From positions 15,749,945 to 15,813,944 of the forward strand of contig NC_058140.1 of the NCBI RefSeq assembly GCF_011075055.1: a stretch of DNA of 64,000 nucleotides, read 5' to 3'. The notes under the pieces are model-generated. The model searched no databases and was not told the origin of the DNA. It saw only the letters and a program-made list of their open reading frames with translations. Shown here one piece after another: positions 36,454 to 48,260 of this stretch. The stretch comes from Mangifera indica. Its lineage: Eukaryota; Streptophyta; Magnoliopsida; Sapindales; Anacardiaceae. The position numbers and the translations under genes are program-made. The first letter of the stretch is position 1; every line of letters begins with the position of its first letter.

Positions 36454-39268
36454 TCACTTAAAGCACTTGGCGTCCAAAAGAGCCTCTCCCTCAAAAGGCT
36501 CTTGATCTTCAATCATTTGATTCACTCGTTCCTTTTGGGTTTCATCTGTAATGTCAACCTTTTTCCATTCATACAACTCCATGTCATAACACTCATCGAT
36601 AACAAATTGAGGAATTTCTTGCCCACGGAAGAGCCACAAACCCTTGACTTTGAATGGAGGCTCAGAGCCAATCACTAGCATCTTTCCAAATGCATACTTG
36701 CGAGCAAGATCCATTCTTTGAAGGAATCCACCGACTTTGTTCAAAGTGACAAATGATACAGTGTTCTCCTCATTGTATTTGTAGTCACAGAACCATAACG
36801 AATATCCCTCAGGATCGTACATGTCCCAGAATCCTGAATGCAGAAAAGTTGACACCATGAATTAACAAAAATTTTGAGATACTACATATGCAGTTTGTCT
36901 TTATATTCAAAAAAACTTATCCACTAAAACAGATTTTAGTATCAAGAATTTATGGTTATGCATGTTAATGTTAGGGACAAGTCAAATACCTTTAATTGCA
37001 ACTTCACGGAAGTTCGTTTTGGTGTTCGAGTAAAGCCTCTTCCACTCATCTAGTATCATCTTACTTGGAGGTAACAGATCAAGAGGATTCTTTGGCTTGG
37101 GTTTTGGTGCCTCTTCCTCCTCAACAGCTTCAGCTTTGGGCTTCGGTGCCTCCTTCTCTTTCTTTGGCTCCTCTTTGGGCTTTGGTTTAGTTTCCTTTGC
37201 TGGAGCAGGCTTCTTTGCAGACTGAACAGCTGGGACAGAATCAGTTTGCTTCACATCACCAATAATCTTCTTAAAATTTGGTTGGTTAACCAAGGTCCAA
37301 AAATATCTCTCTACGTGTGGGAACTCAGAAGTGAAACTCTTTGTCATTAATTGCCTAAATCCCCAGTACAAGTTGCAAGTCAAGACAATGTCAGCCAGAG
37401 TGACAGAGTGCCCAACCAAGTACGTGTTTGAAGCCAAATAGGAATTCAAAGCACCCAATGCTCTCTTCAGAGCAGTAATAGCTGCTTCTTCAACCTTCAT
37501 GGGTAAAAAATTCCATAGAGTTAGCTCAAATAAAATTAAGTGGACAATCATATATTGAATAAGAGTGGAACATTTTTAAACATTGATATACATTTTATCA
37601 AAAAGTAAACAATTTATATAGTGACAAAACAGCATAGCTCTTTTTTCTTCATTCATTTAAATTTTATGGGAGTTATGGGCTATTCTATAGCTCTCTTCTA
37701 TCGATATAACTTCATAAAAGTTCATTCAAAGATTCCAAGTAGAAGCAACAAAGTTGACATTTGAAAACACTATCCACGCAGTCATTGACTCACAGGTAAA
37801 AGAAATTCTAACAACACCGGCTTATGAAAGCCTGTGATAAGAATCTATGTTATCATAAAGGAGCATGAAGGCATAGCTGTTTTATTTAAATACAAATTTG
37901 AACTAGCAGATGAATTCCTTCCAAGGAAAAGAAATATAATCAATTGAAATTCCAAAAGAGAAAAAGAGAGAGAAGAGAGGGCACAACTTAAAAGGCAAAG
38001 GACACATGGGAAATAATTGTTCTCTGGAGATTAAAGAACAAATACTTTAACATGTGACATGTAGGACAGCAATATGAAAATTTTATGGAGTATAACTCAC
38101 TGGTGGAAGGTATACAGCACGTCCCATTCTTGGTCTATACCAAATCAACATATTAGCATCAATCTCCAGTGAAGCAAAATCAATCCACTGCTCAACATGG
38201 GCCTAACAAATCAAGCAAATTGAGAACCATCAGAATCATTCAAGGTTAAGGAAAAGAAAAAAAGATTAGATTCACATCACAAAACTAACAAAATTATCTC
38301 ACATAATCAATCAGAGAAGAACCATAGAGGGAGCTGTCAGCTTTGGATCTGGCAACTGCAAACAACAATATCAACCATGAGTTTTATTATGAAGATCACC
38401 TTCTGTGAGTACCATTACCTGGTGGAGGGGAAGGGAGTGAGTGAATGAATGAAAGAGGTCTAACCATAACGAGCTATGGCATTGCTTTCAAATACAGGAC
38501 CATCAGGTGTCTCCAACACAGGAACCTAAAAATTGAATATCATAGCTCAAAGATTAAAACAAAATAAGGCAATTAACAAAATCCACAGTCCACAACAACT
38601 ATACATTGTATCTACACGTTACCTTCCCAATTGGGTTCATCTTCAGAAACTCAGGGCTCTTATTTGTGACACCCATCTCAAAATTATCCACCAATTTGAC
38701 TTGCACACCATTGTACTCTGCAGCAATGAGTGCCTTGAATGCATTTTTGTTTCCCTTCCCAGCATGCAAGACCTGAAAAATGAACCAAACAGGTAAATGA
38801 GGTTTCTTTTCCCTTTTCAATGTGAAACTATAGAGCAAAACACATCCTGAAGATCTAAGCCAACAAATAATAGGTTGGTAGCTCAAAAAAAAATTCCAGA
38901 ATCGCTTTATCTACTTTGAACTTACTTATAATCGATTTATACAAATTTTTTTAATCATTAACAAACCCAATGAAACAGTATCAGAAAAGAACCTGTTTGC
39001 ATGCACAAATATCCAAACGGAAGTGGCAATTAATCAAAATTTCAAAGCCTACATCGTGTCAACAGATTTCAAATCTGGAACACAAGAATTGAACAACACT
39101 ACACGGATGATTCTGCTTTCACAATATACACTCACTTGTTGCAACATATAAAAATATTTTCACTTCGATGTAGTTTCAATCAAATGTTTAGTCCTTAAAG
39201 CTTACATTCTAAAAAGAACACATCAAATTGAGAAATTACAAGTTTGCATAGAACCTCACCAGAGCCAT
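36454..39268 (-). CDS. Translation elongation factor 1-gamma (eEF1B-gamma)
   Basis: Gamma subunit of the cytosolic eEF1B guanine-nucleotide exchange complex, which recycles eEF1A and holds the catalytic subunits together. Seven coding exons: 39260-39268, 38623-38772, 38465-38525, 38303-38355, 38101-38202, 36990-37494 and 36454-36833; 1,260 nt, 419 aa, the usual plant length. Residues ~1-80 are a glutathione-S-transferase N-terminal fold (VLHAGKGNKNAFKAL, NPIGKVPVLETPDGPVFESNAIARY). Residues ~85-200 are the GST C-terminal helices (GHSVTLADIVLTCNLYWGFRQL). A Lys/Pro/Glu-rich linker (~215-265) precedes the conserved EF1G C-terminal domain (NPLDLLPPSKMILDEWKRLYSN to LLDAKCFK). The first coding exon carries only Met-Ala-Leu, and a 5'UTR intron lies before it. 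Confidence 0.97.
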
Positions 39269-39304
39269 GGCTTAACGGAGAAACGTTTCGCTCAAATTTG
39301 AGAT

Positions 39305-39476
39305 CTGCACACACGAACGTCACAAAAATATACCAACTTACATTAAATGGAAACTAACCAGCCAAAAAATTAACAAATAAAAAGGAATAAAAACTGACAA
39401 TATTTCAAAATTTTTCTTTGCAAACAGTTGAAAGTAATGAATTCGATGCGAAGTAAAAGAACTAGATAGACAGAAC
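39305..39476 (-). other. 5'UTR intron of eEF1B-gamma
   Basis: On the minus strand a donor (GCAG|GTTCTG) at 39,476 pairs with a strong acceptor (GTGTGTGCAG) ending at 39,305, about 36 bases before the start codon at 39,268. The untranslated first exon would lie right of 39,476, in the CT/GA-rich sequence to ~39,600. Inferred from splice signals. Confidence 0.5.
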
Positions 39477-39619
39477 CTGCGAGTACAAGCGTTCTCCCGA
39501 AAGGCCAGAGAGTGAGAGTGTCTGTGTTTGTGCTTGTTAAAAGAGAGAGATAAGAGAAACGAACTAGGGTTTTTGTAGAGAGCGACGACAGAAGCCAAGT
39601 GCATTTAGGAATCTTTTCG

Positions 39620-40974
39620 TTTTGGATCGGGTATTGACGTGATTCTATTTGAGCCGGTCTGAGTTTTCATTTTTTGGGCTTTAGTTGGGCTGGTGTTTGA
39701 GTTCATGACATAAAACAAGTAGTTCAGAGATCACTTCCAATAGTTACTAAGTACACACAGCTAATAGTGAGAATTTAAAACCTATTTAAAAGTAATAAAA
39801 GTATATGTATATGATATCATATAATTGAGTATAATTTTATTTTTAATTTTTAATTATTTAATTATATAATGATATATCATTATTTATATATATAACACTA
39901 CTTATTTAAAAATTCAAATTTTAAAGTTATCATTGTAGATAACATCGTTTGAATTTTAAAGTTTGGGTGATAAAAAAAAAAACCAATGCTCTAGATATAT
40001 ATAATTAGATAAATAAATAATATTACTTTATCCTAAACAATATATGTACTAAACCAACATCATGCTCAACACCTATAACATCCATAATGAAATTAGTCAA
40101 CTCTTCTCCCGTAATTGTTTGACCACTTGCCACTAGAGCCTATCATATTCCTTCCGATTTGAATTTTATTTAAGTGTAATGTATAAGTATTTTAGCTAAA
40201 TTTAATTCTTTTTTATTTTTTGTTTGTCGTTTAGTTATAATCTTCCATGGAAAGGCATGTATAGGTTGAATGCTGTTGCTGAAGTGGACTTTCTCACTTA
40301 ATCCTGCAGCCCAGATGCAGGAGTCCAGTAAGCTTGGGCCGTTCACCCTGTGGTCCAATGCCTTTAACCTCTTGACTTGATTTGTGGATGCACTCAAAAT
40401 TTCTTTTTTTTCGAATAAAAGATTGAATTAAATTAAAAGTAAAAAATAATTCTAAATACCTTTTACTTTTTTGAAAATCACTTTAGAAAATGAATTGGCA
40501 TCTTTTATAATTATCTTTTGTGGCAAAAAAGCATGTATAGTTTTGAATTTAAGACTCATAACAAAAGCAAAAAAGGGAGAAAAAACAATAAAACCTATAA
40601 ATTTATTTAAGAGTTGGATTCATCATATAATTAAAAAAATAAAAGAAACAAATATAGATATAATATTTATTAATTTTATAAAAGTAACTTACATTTCACA
40701 CCCAATATTTCATCCAAAAACCTTTTTTTAACTTAAATCATACTTTCAATATGACATTTCCTCTCTCTCTCTCTCTCTCTCTCTAAATATATTTATTAAT
40801 TATCATATTTCAATTTATATTAAAATAGGAGATAATCTAAATCTCAAAAAATTAAGAAATGGGGATTAAGATAAACTTAAGTAATTATAAAAGGTAATTT
40901 TGGTAATTAATAGGGTTTAAAAAGAGAATGTCAACTATAAATAGGGTATACTTAATAATAGAGATCACTGATTA
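39620..40974. other. AT-rich intergenic DNA
   Basis: The left end contains the promoter of eEF1B-gamma. No gene is supported. A (CT)n microsatellite lies at 40,761-40,784. Confidence 0.5.
40761..40784. repeat. (CT)12 microsatellite
   Basis: Perfect run of CT dinucleotides. Confidence 0.95.
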
Positions 40975-41375
40975 ATATGGAGACTAAAAATCACTTTTCT
41001 TATATCATTACAAAATCCTTAAATTATTTTTTTAAATAAAATTTAAAGGGAGGGAGGTCAATGTTATTGACTCCTTTATAAAATTTCAAAAGTTCAGTCA
41101 ATTGCAATGTCTCATTTCCTATAAAGAAAAAATTTAATAACAAAATTGATGACAGCTTCATGTCCTCTAATTAAAAATATAAGGTAATATTGTTAAAATA
41201 TGATAGGTTTATAATTTTCATGTATTACATATCCTAAAAAGGAAAAAAAAAACAATTTTCAATATATTATATGGTTTTGTTACGAAATAATCTTGATCAT
41301 TTATTTACAGCAAAGTAAAAAATTAATAGAAAACTAATCCATCAAAAAAAAAAAAAAAGAGAGAGAGAGAAAATT
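40975..41375 (+). repeat. Dispersed repeat block, copy 1
   Basis: This ~400 bp segment recurs at 57,378-57,756 in the same orientation. Both copies begin ATATGGAGACTAAAAAT and share TATCATTACAAAATCC, TTGACTCCTTTATAAAAT, ATAATTTTCATGTATTACAT and CAATTTTCAATATATTATAT in the same order. Both end near GAGAAAATTA. It is non-coding, with no terminal repeats of its own, so it looks like a segment duplication rather than a known transposon. Confidence 0.85.
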
Positions 41376-41393
41376 AATTATGTGTGTAAAGTT

Positions 41394-42342
41394 GGGAGAA
41401 GGACTATTTCTCACCGAACTTTTGATGTGTTCTTAAAATATCACTCATGACAGATAAAAAATCATTTTTCTTACTCATAAACCGTTAATATGGATGATAT
41501 TTGTTTACATAAGGGTAAAATATCTATTTACCCTTATTAGATGAAATGACAAAAATATCCCTCAATTTAATCTACCAAATTCGTCTCAAAATTGTAATGA
41601 GAGTTTTACCATTCACCCCTCTTAAGTTTTAGAAATTAACATTTCACCTTACTAAAGTTTTTAAACTTTAAAAACTAACATTTTCACCCCCAAACCTAGG
41701 GTTTTCATATTTTTCAAAATACAGTCGCCCCCCATAACTTTCAAAACTAACAGTTTCATCCCCATTCTTCGACTTCATCTCCCGATGTCGTCTCCGGCAT
41801 CATCACCGGCCTCCTCCTTCTCTTGGTGCGATGAAGAGATCTTCATCTCCTCATCGCTCCACCCAGACGACGAAGGACAACGTTTCGCTGTCCTTTGTCG
41901 CTCGTCGCATTGTCTAGACGCGACGACGAAGGACGATGAAGCGTCGTCCTTCGTTTGTTCTTCCAGATGTGGACGACACTTCGTCGTCCAGATCTGGACT
42001 ACGAAGGGCTGTCCTTCGTCATTCTTTGTAGTCAGAGATGGGAGATCGGTTGAATAAGTAGGCCGTTGGTGGTGGCCGAAGAAGGAAGCAAACCCTAGGG
42101 GTGAAATCTAAACTTTTCAAACTTTGAGGATGAGTTAGTTATTAATTTTTAAAACCTAGAGGGGGGAAACGGTAATATTTTAAAGTTTTAAGGTTTTAAA
42201 AGTAAAATAACGGTTTCACCCCTGTCCCTAATTGAAAAATTGGACGGCAGTTTGGTTATAGGTAGGAAAAGTGATTTTCCATCTGTCGTAGGTGGTATTT
42301 TAAGAATGCATCAAAAGTTGGGTGGGAAATAGTCCTTTTCCC
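41394..42342. mobile_element. Non-autonomous Mutator-like element (MULE) with 10 bp target duplication
   Basis: The 949 bp element is flanked by identical 10 bp direct repeats, GTGTAAAGTT, at 41,384-41,393 and 42,343-42,352. Its ends are inverted repeats: GGGAGAAGGACTATTTCTCA left and GGGAAAAGGACTATTTCCCA right (reverse complement). They continue for ~80 bp through ACTTTTGATG, TTCTTAAAATA and GACAGAT. Target duplications of 9-11 bp and long inverted ends are marks of the Mutator superfamily. The interior has T/A-rich arms around a GC-rich core (41,785-42,060) and encodes no transposase. The perfect target repeat implies a relatively recent insertion. Confidence 0.88.
41785..42057 (+). other. 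GC-rich open frame inside the MULE (probably not a gene)
   Basis: A 90-codon frame rich in Ser, Asp and Arg occupies the GC-rich core of the element. It is built from shuffled CGACGAAGGAC-like units in both orientations; for example ACGAAGGACGA (41,926-41,936) pairs with TCGTCCTTCGT (41,944-41,954) as a hairpin. It could be a rearranged captured host fragment, but no domain is visible and I do not consider it an expressed gene. Confidence 0.4.
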
Positions 42343-42352
42343 GTGTAAAGTT

Positions 42353-45147
42353 AAACGTGTTGTCCAAGAAATCTTAAAGGCAGTGGCAAATTCGTCATTA
42401 GGTGTAAAATAATGTCTTCTAATTGCTGCCAAAAGAAGTTCAACCTAAAAAAGAAAAAGAAAACGAAGCATATTGACTTTCGTACAAAGAAGCATATTCA
42501 AACTAATGATAGTAGCATAATATGCTCCTTTTTTTCAATTCCCCGCTGTCCAGTCCTGTGAGGCTGGATTTTGTTATCTAATTGCATGCAGGACGAAACA
42601 GCATCCACCTGAGTGGGCCAGGAGCTTTGACCCACTGGGCTGACTCCAATATTTTATTACCCGGGCTTTGGTCTGTTCAAGTCTTGAAATTGGAAAGGTG
42701 AGACATTATGTCCGGTCTTCACTCTAACAGTTATTCCTGTTATGGGTCTTATCAGAAGGATAAATAATTTTAAATTAATTATAAAATAATATTTAATTAT
42801 TTGATAATATATATTTAAAATAAATATATATATAATATTATTTATTTTTATATCAACCTCATCATTTTTAATAATGATCTTATTATTTGATATATATACG
42901 CAAAATTTATTTTTTTGATATTTATCTTTTCATGACAACTCATTCCCACCTTAATTCAGTGATTTATTGATAACCAAATGCAAGTTTCTCAATTAAATTA
43001 CAATTCAGAATCGTTTAGATAAAACTATTGGATTGTCACATGAAACTATTACATTGACAACACATCCTGGTAAGATTGGTTAAACTAATCAGTTCGATTT
43101 AAGTTTTAAAAGAATGCATCACAAATAGCATTTAATGGTATACAAGTAAATATATCGTTAAAACAATATCACCGTTTTCAATCATATTTGTTGCCAATAT
43201 AATGTTGAGTACTCATTCATTAGTGGTAAATTTTAAGTGGGTTTGTAACTTAATTTGGTAGGTATTAAAGGAAAAATTTTGAAACTCAAATCCTCTTATC
43301 ATAATTGAAAAAGAAATTCAAAGTTATACATGAGAAACCAAATTAATGTAAGGTTGAATCATCTTCACTTTCTAATATAATTTTTTAGAAAGTATGAAAA
43401 ATTTCAAATTCTAAATGAGAGAATGAGAATTAAAATAGAATTGAACAACTTAATTATGTCAGGCAATGGAGGGCATGAGCCCATTCCTTGGTTGGAAGAA
43501 AAATCTACAGTTGATCATGTTCTTTAAGTCATCGTTACTTTCTATCACATGGGCTATGACTTTTATGGACGGCGATGGTAAAGAAGAGATTTTTCTATGA
43601 TGACTTTTGGAGGAAAAATGAGATTTCGTTGAATGTCCAATTCCTGGTTTCAACCAATCTAAAAGCGTAGAGGAGAAGATTTGTTTGTAGATTGTATATA
43701 TGAGGCATAACTTTCCCTTTCATTCAAGAGAATAACTGAATAAGAATTGGGATTTATTGACAAAGACTCAAAAGAAAAAAAGCAAAATCAATTTGCCTGA
43801 GAAATAAGGTACATAGACAGCTGATAGATGGCGACTGCCACAACATTCTAATTAACCCTTCTCTATTTTCTTTGTATACTATTTTTAAACTTTTAATAAG
43901 AATAAAAATCCCGAAAATAATTTGGGGATTCGAGACTCCGGCGCAGTGGGGTTAAATGTCAGGCACAAAAGTGAAAGTAACACCTGTATTCCATTTAAGC
44001 CCAGCACCCCACCCACCCAAAGCTCTCTCTAACACCTCGTCTCTTTCACCAAGACACATTTCTACATTTTGCTTTACCATATCCACCTCCAGTGACGGAT
44101 CTAGGTATAAAACTTATATATATATATATTTTAAATTAAAATAAGTATAAATATTTATATTGATAAAATATTTATTAACTAATATATTTATAATTATGCT
44201 TAACATGATTTCATATTTTAAAAGTATTATATAATAACTTCATTATCAATATTATCAAAGATGTGTATGTTTTTTTTTTATATATACAACTAAATTATCA
44301 TTCAACGATAGGTCATTTATTTTATTTTGTAAAGGATTATTCACAAAATTCATTATTAAAAATACTCTCTCTACACTAACAGTAACTACCGGTAAAATTA
44401 ATACTAATATCATCAAAAAAAAACTAATTTAATCCCAACAACTAAGAAATAACTCACAATAGACAAACCTTTTTTGAAATAATCACTCTGAAAATAAACT
44501 AAACAGTCTAATAAGTTTTATAAATAGTCCAAAAATTAAATTCAAATAAAATTTCAATAATCCAATATAACCCGAACCCTAATTTAATTCAATCTAATAG
44601 TCAAAATAACAAGAGATGATGTAATTGATATTTGAAAGAATATCCAAATAACAATATGAAATGAAGCAGAAGACAGTTGATAATCTTGTGAAAAAAAGAA
44701 TGAGTTGAGACAAAAAGAGAACAAAAGAAGTTATAAGGACGAATGCTACTGGTTTAAAATTATAAATAATGATGACAAGATTGTAAATATATACATACAT
44801 ATATATATATTTGATAAGTATATACATGTAAGATTAAGAATTTTTTTGGGTTAATGGCAAGTTGTAATTAATTGTTTCTATGATGGCAAGATTGTAAATA
44901 CATGTATATATAATTAATAGTAGAACTGTAAATATATATAAACTTTAAGGATTTTTTTTTTTTTGAAATTGAAGATTCACGAGTACTTTAGACCTGTTTC
45001 TGTTGCAGCTGCAGATAATATTCAGTTATGAGACTTGTCCTCTCCTGAAAAAGAAAAAGATCAGAATTTAGGGTTTTTATCAGAAAACAAGCTACGCAAA
45101 TAGACGGCAGAAGTGGAGATTTAAAATTTGTATACGGTCAACTGATC
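42353..45147. other. Intergenic DNA with the promoter side of duplication unit 1
   Basis: From ~42,950 rightward this matches, with gaps, 51,130-52,420 upstream of the second family copy: 43,020-43,180 with 51,265-51,410, ~43,540-43,690 with ~51,630-51,745, and 43,990-44,090 with 52,110-52,290. Relative to that unit, about 0.9 kb at 44,090-~45,030 is extra. The extra piece begins CAGTGACGGATCTAGG, similar to hAT transposon ends, but I could not find the other end. The leader (45,040-45,147) again matches the second unit. Confidence 0.6.
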
Positions 45148-46169
45148 ATGAGGTAAGTTCTCTGCAAATTATATACCCTATCTCTTCGGTGTTTTGTAGA
45201 TGCAGCTCCTAATTTATAGCATATACCCCATTATGAATATCTTCGCAATCCTATAAGAGAAAACTCACAAAGAAACAAACTCTCAAAGAAAAATATTTCA
45301 AACAATCATTAGATTATTAAGAATTCTTGCTAAAACTAAGATCTTTGGCTAGAACTCTTTTTTCTTTGAAAAAAAATTATAAACAAAGAAGAGTGAATAT
45401 TTTAACACATAGTTCAAGAGAGATATATCGTGATAAAGTTGTGTAAAGAAAAAAAAGTTAAAATAATGCATTTGTAGGAGACAATCCTGAGCTTAGGTGA
45501 AGAGAAATTAAACTGGCATCAATGGTTTTTTAGGTTAAAATCCATTAGGGTTTCATTTCATCTTCTTCTTATGAGATTGTTACAATTAAAATTTTCTGCT
45601 TTATTAATAAAGTACCAAATAAGTATGAAAAACCTCCTTATTAGGCAGATGAGTTTAATTCTAAACGATCTTTAAAACAAATTTGATAACTAATTTATGA
45701 TTTTGAATGCAGTGCCTTAACGCAATACAATGGTGCCTTCACATTTCTAATTCCGACGCTTCTTTCTGCTGTGCAAGTGTGTTTCCAAGGAAAAACTACA
45801 TCTCCATTGGAAACAAATCCAGTGAATTTTTACATATTTCTTCTGACAATAATCAGTTTCTCGTTAAAGGCTGTGATGAACAACTCTGAACTCCTTGAGG
45901 TTGTTTGTTTCATCTCTGGATCTTTTTCCACAGTTTCGTTGGTATGTATGATTGTCGGAGGTTTGTTTGGGAGCATCATTTTGATTGCAGGGGCTCTTTT
46001 GTCCCTTTTTGTTGCCTACAAACATACCAAATTAACACTCAAAGAAATCTATGATTGGATTTTCCTGAAGATCAAGAATACATGTAGTTGGATTTACAAG
46101 AAGATCAGTGATGAGCTAAGGAGGAGGATTACCAGTTTTTGGAGCAATCAACCGCTACTGCCAATTTAA
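45148..46169 (+). CDS. Four-helix membrane protein family, copy 1 (uncharacterised)
   Basis: Exons 45148-45152 (ATG AG) and 45713-46169 give 462 nt, 153 aa. The 5-nt first coding exon is supported because the second unit has the same arrangement and the leader before the ATG is conserved. Hydrophobic helices lie at ~10-27, 40-57, 62-83 and 86-104, the last two separated by a Gly-rich turn (VGGLFGS). A basic amphipathic tail (105-153, rich in Lys, Trp, Ile) follows, ending QPLLPI. Asn58-Asn59-Ser60 is a potential glycosylation site between helices 2 and 3. No known domain is recognised. It is one of four family members on the same strand over 18 kb. Likely an integral membrane protein; function unknown. 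Confidence 0.75.
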
Positions 46170-48260
46170 GTTTTTAGGTGTGTGATATATTTATCCGTAT
46201 TGTTTAATATTTTTGTATGAAATGCCCTAAACAAGGGGCACAATGGAAAATAATAATTTCCATTGGAAAACTTGTATTTACTCTTTAGATTAATATTTTT
46301 AAAATTGAATCTGTAGTCAAATCGGTTATTTCATCGGTTCAACTACTTTGAGTCTAAATCACTGTAATTGAATGAATAATAGTTTGAATTAGTATTTTAT
46401 AATATTATATAATTATTTAATCAATTAATATGAGTGTTATTCATCAAACATTCTTAAATTTACCACTATAAAGGACAATTATGACTTTTAATTAGTTTAT
46501 TTATACTAATAATACAATAAACAATATTTTACTATAAATAATTTACATAAATTGTATTTGATTTATTATGAGTTCTTAACTCTGAAAAATCTTATAAACT
46601 GAAATTTCTATATTATTCACATTTGACTCTTGAGAGGTAAGAATATGTTTTTACTTTTAGAGAGAAATTTTGATGGGGGACCAAAATATTTAATTTGTGA
46701 AAGGAAAACAAAGCTGAAACATGGAGAAAAAAGGTGTTAAAAGAAGATTCATGATATTAAAAACATGAAAGATTCTTATGCATGTCAAAAGAAGATGTCA
46801 AAAGATGATATGGGCTGACAAAATGATGTGAAGCCATGTAAGAAAACTTATGCATGTAGGAAAAAGATTCTCAATTGAATGAAATTTGGTTTAAATCAAG
46901 TTTTTTTGTGGAGTTTGGTTTAAAACAAATTTCTCAATTCAATTTAATTAATTAAAGATTATATTATTTTTATTTTTCTTAATATTTTAAGAGTCTTATT
47001 TTAATTTAAGGAATAAAAAGTTTTAGGATTATTTATTTAGAAAAACTCAATTTTAAATTAGAAGTCTATTAATATTATTTTCTATAATTATAGTTTTCTA
47101 GAATTTAGAGTATCTACATTTTAAGTTTTGATAGTAAATTTTAAATTTTTAATGTTTTTTTATTTTAATAGCTAACATATAACAATGTTATATATACATT
47201 TTTTTATATATAAATGTATACATTCATGATGTATCTTCATATGATTGAGTGTTATTTTATTCTTAATTTAAAATTACCAAATCATTTGATGACACACACG
47301 TATTGTTGTTTGTGTATAAAAAATAAATACATATAATTTTATTGTAAAATAATATATAAATTGTCAAGTTAAATGAAACTAAGTTTTTTTTTTGTGTAAA
47401 TAATTTTTTCCGATTAATCGATTCTCATCAGATTTGACCAACATTTTAGTTAGTCAATAATTAAATAAAAAAGGGACTAGAGTAAGACTAGCTTCAGTTG
47501 AATCCACTGAACCAGCCCATCCAATCCGGTTTTGATAACACTACTTTGGATCGTCATCATCTATATATATATTTCTATAGATCAATACTAGTTCCTACAA
47601 ATATTCCTAAGTTCACACTCACTGTAAAATTTTCACTTCTACTTCTTCAACACAATTTTTGAGAAGAATACATCTAGCTTTACTGAAACAAAGAAAACCC
47701 AGATTTGAAGGCTTCTTCTTATGTCTCTCAGCCTTTCCAGAATCATATAAACATAAATCACATAAGAGTAGATTGATACAATATAAACCCTAGCCAAAAT
47801 GCTGGTCTGCTAGTGTCTCGGTTTCCCTAATTCTAAAAGCATATATATATATATATATATATGAGAACAATGAAATAAACGAAGATAAAAGTTTCAAGTT
47901 TGAAAGTAGAGAGACTAACCTCGAATGCAGAGCCACTCTTGAAGCTTTTGCTTCTTCTTCTTTGATTTCTTCTTTCTCACCACCTCTTTTTATTTCATTT
48001 TCAGATCAGAAACTTTTCGGAAAGAAACTTTCCTGAAAGCTACTTTATCTCCAAAGTCTTGCATAAAAAGTCTTTAGTGCCCTTGTCAACAGTTAAATGT
48101 ACGAAGCATAATGCGCATTTCTGTTACATTTTGGTCATTTTATGCATTTCAATCATGCAATTCACTGTTCAACATACGTACATAAAGCTGAAGAAACCAC
48201 AATCGCTAAGTTTTCCAACACTGATTGTAATATCTGAAGCATTTGGGCTCATATAATGAC
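46170..48260. other. Downstream non-coding part of duplication unit 1
   Basis: No gene seen. Two stretches recur after the other family copies. 47,555-47,840 (from GTCATCATCTAT through CCTTTCCAGAATCATATAAAC to CCCTAATTCTAAAAGCATAT) matches 53,650-53,970 and 58,490-58,780. 47,930-48,250 matches 54,040-54,235, 55,195-55,430 and 58,845-59,045. An (AT)n run lies at 47,841-47,862. Confidence 0.65.

Noticed and set aside
41785..42057. GC-rich frame as a protein-coding gene
   Set aside because: Inside a transposable element and built of inverted short words; better explained as rearranged captured DNA.
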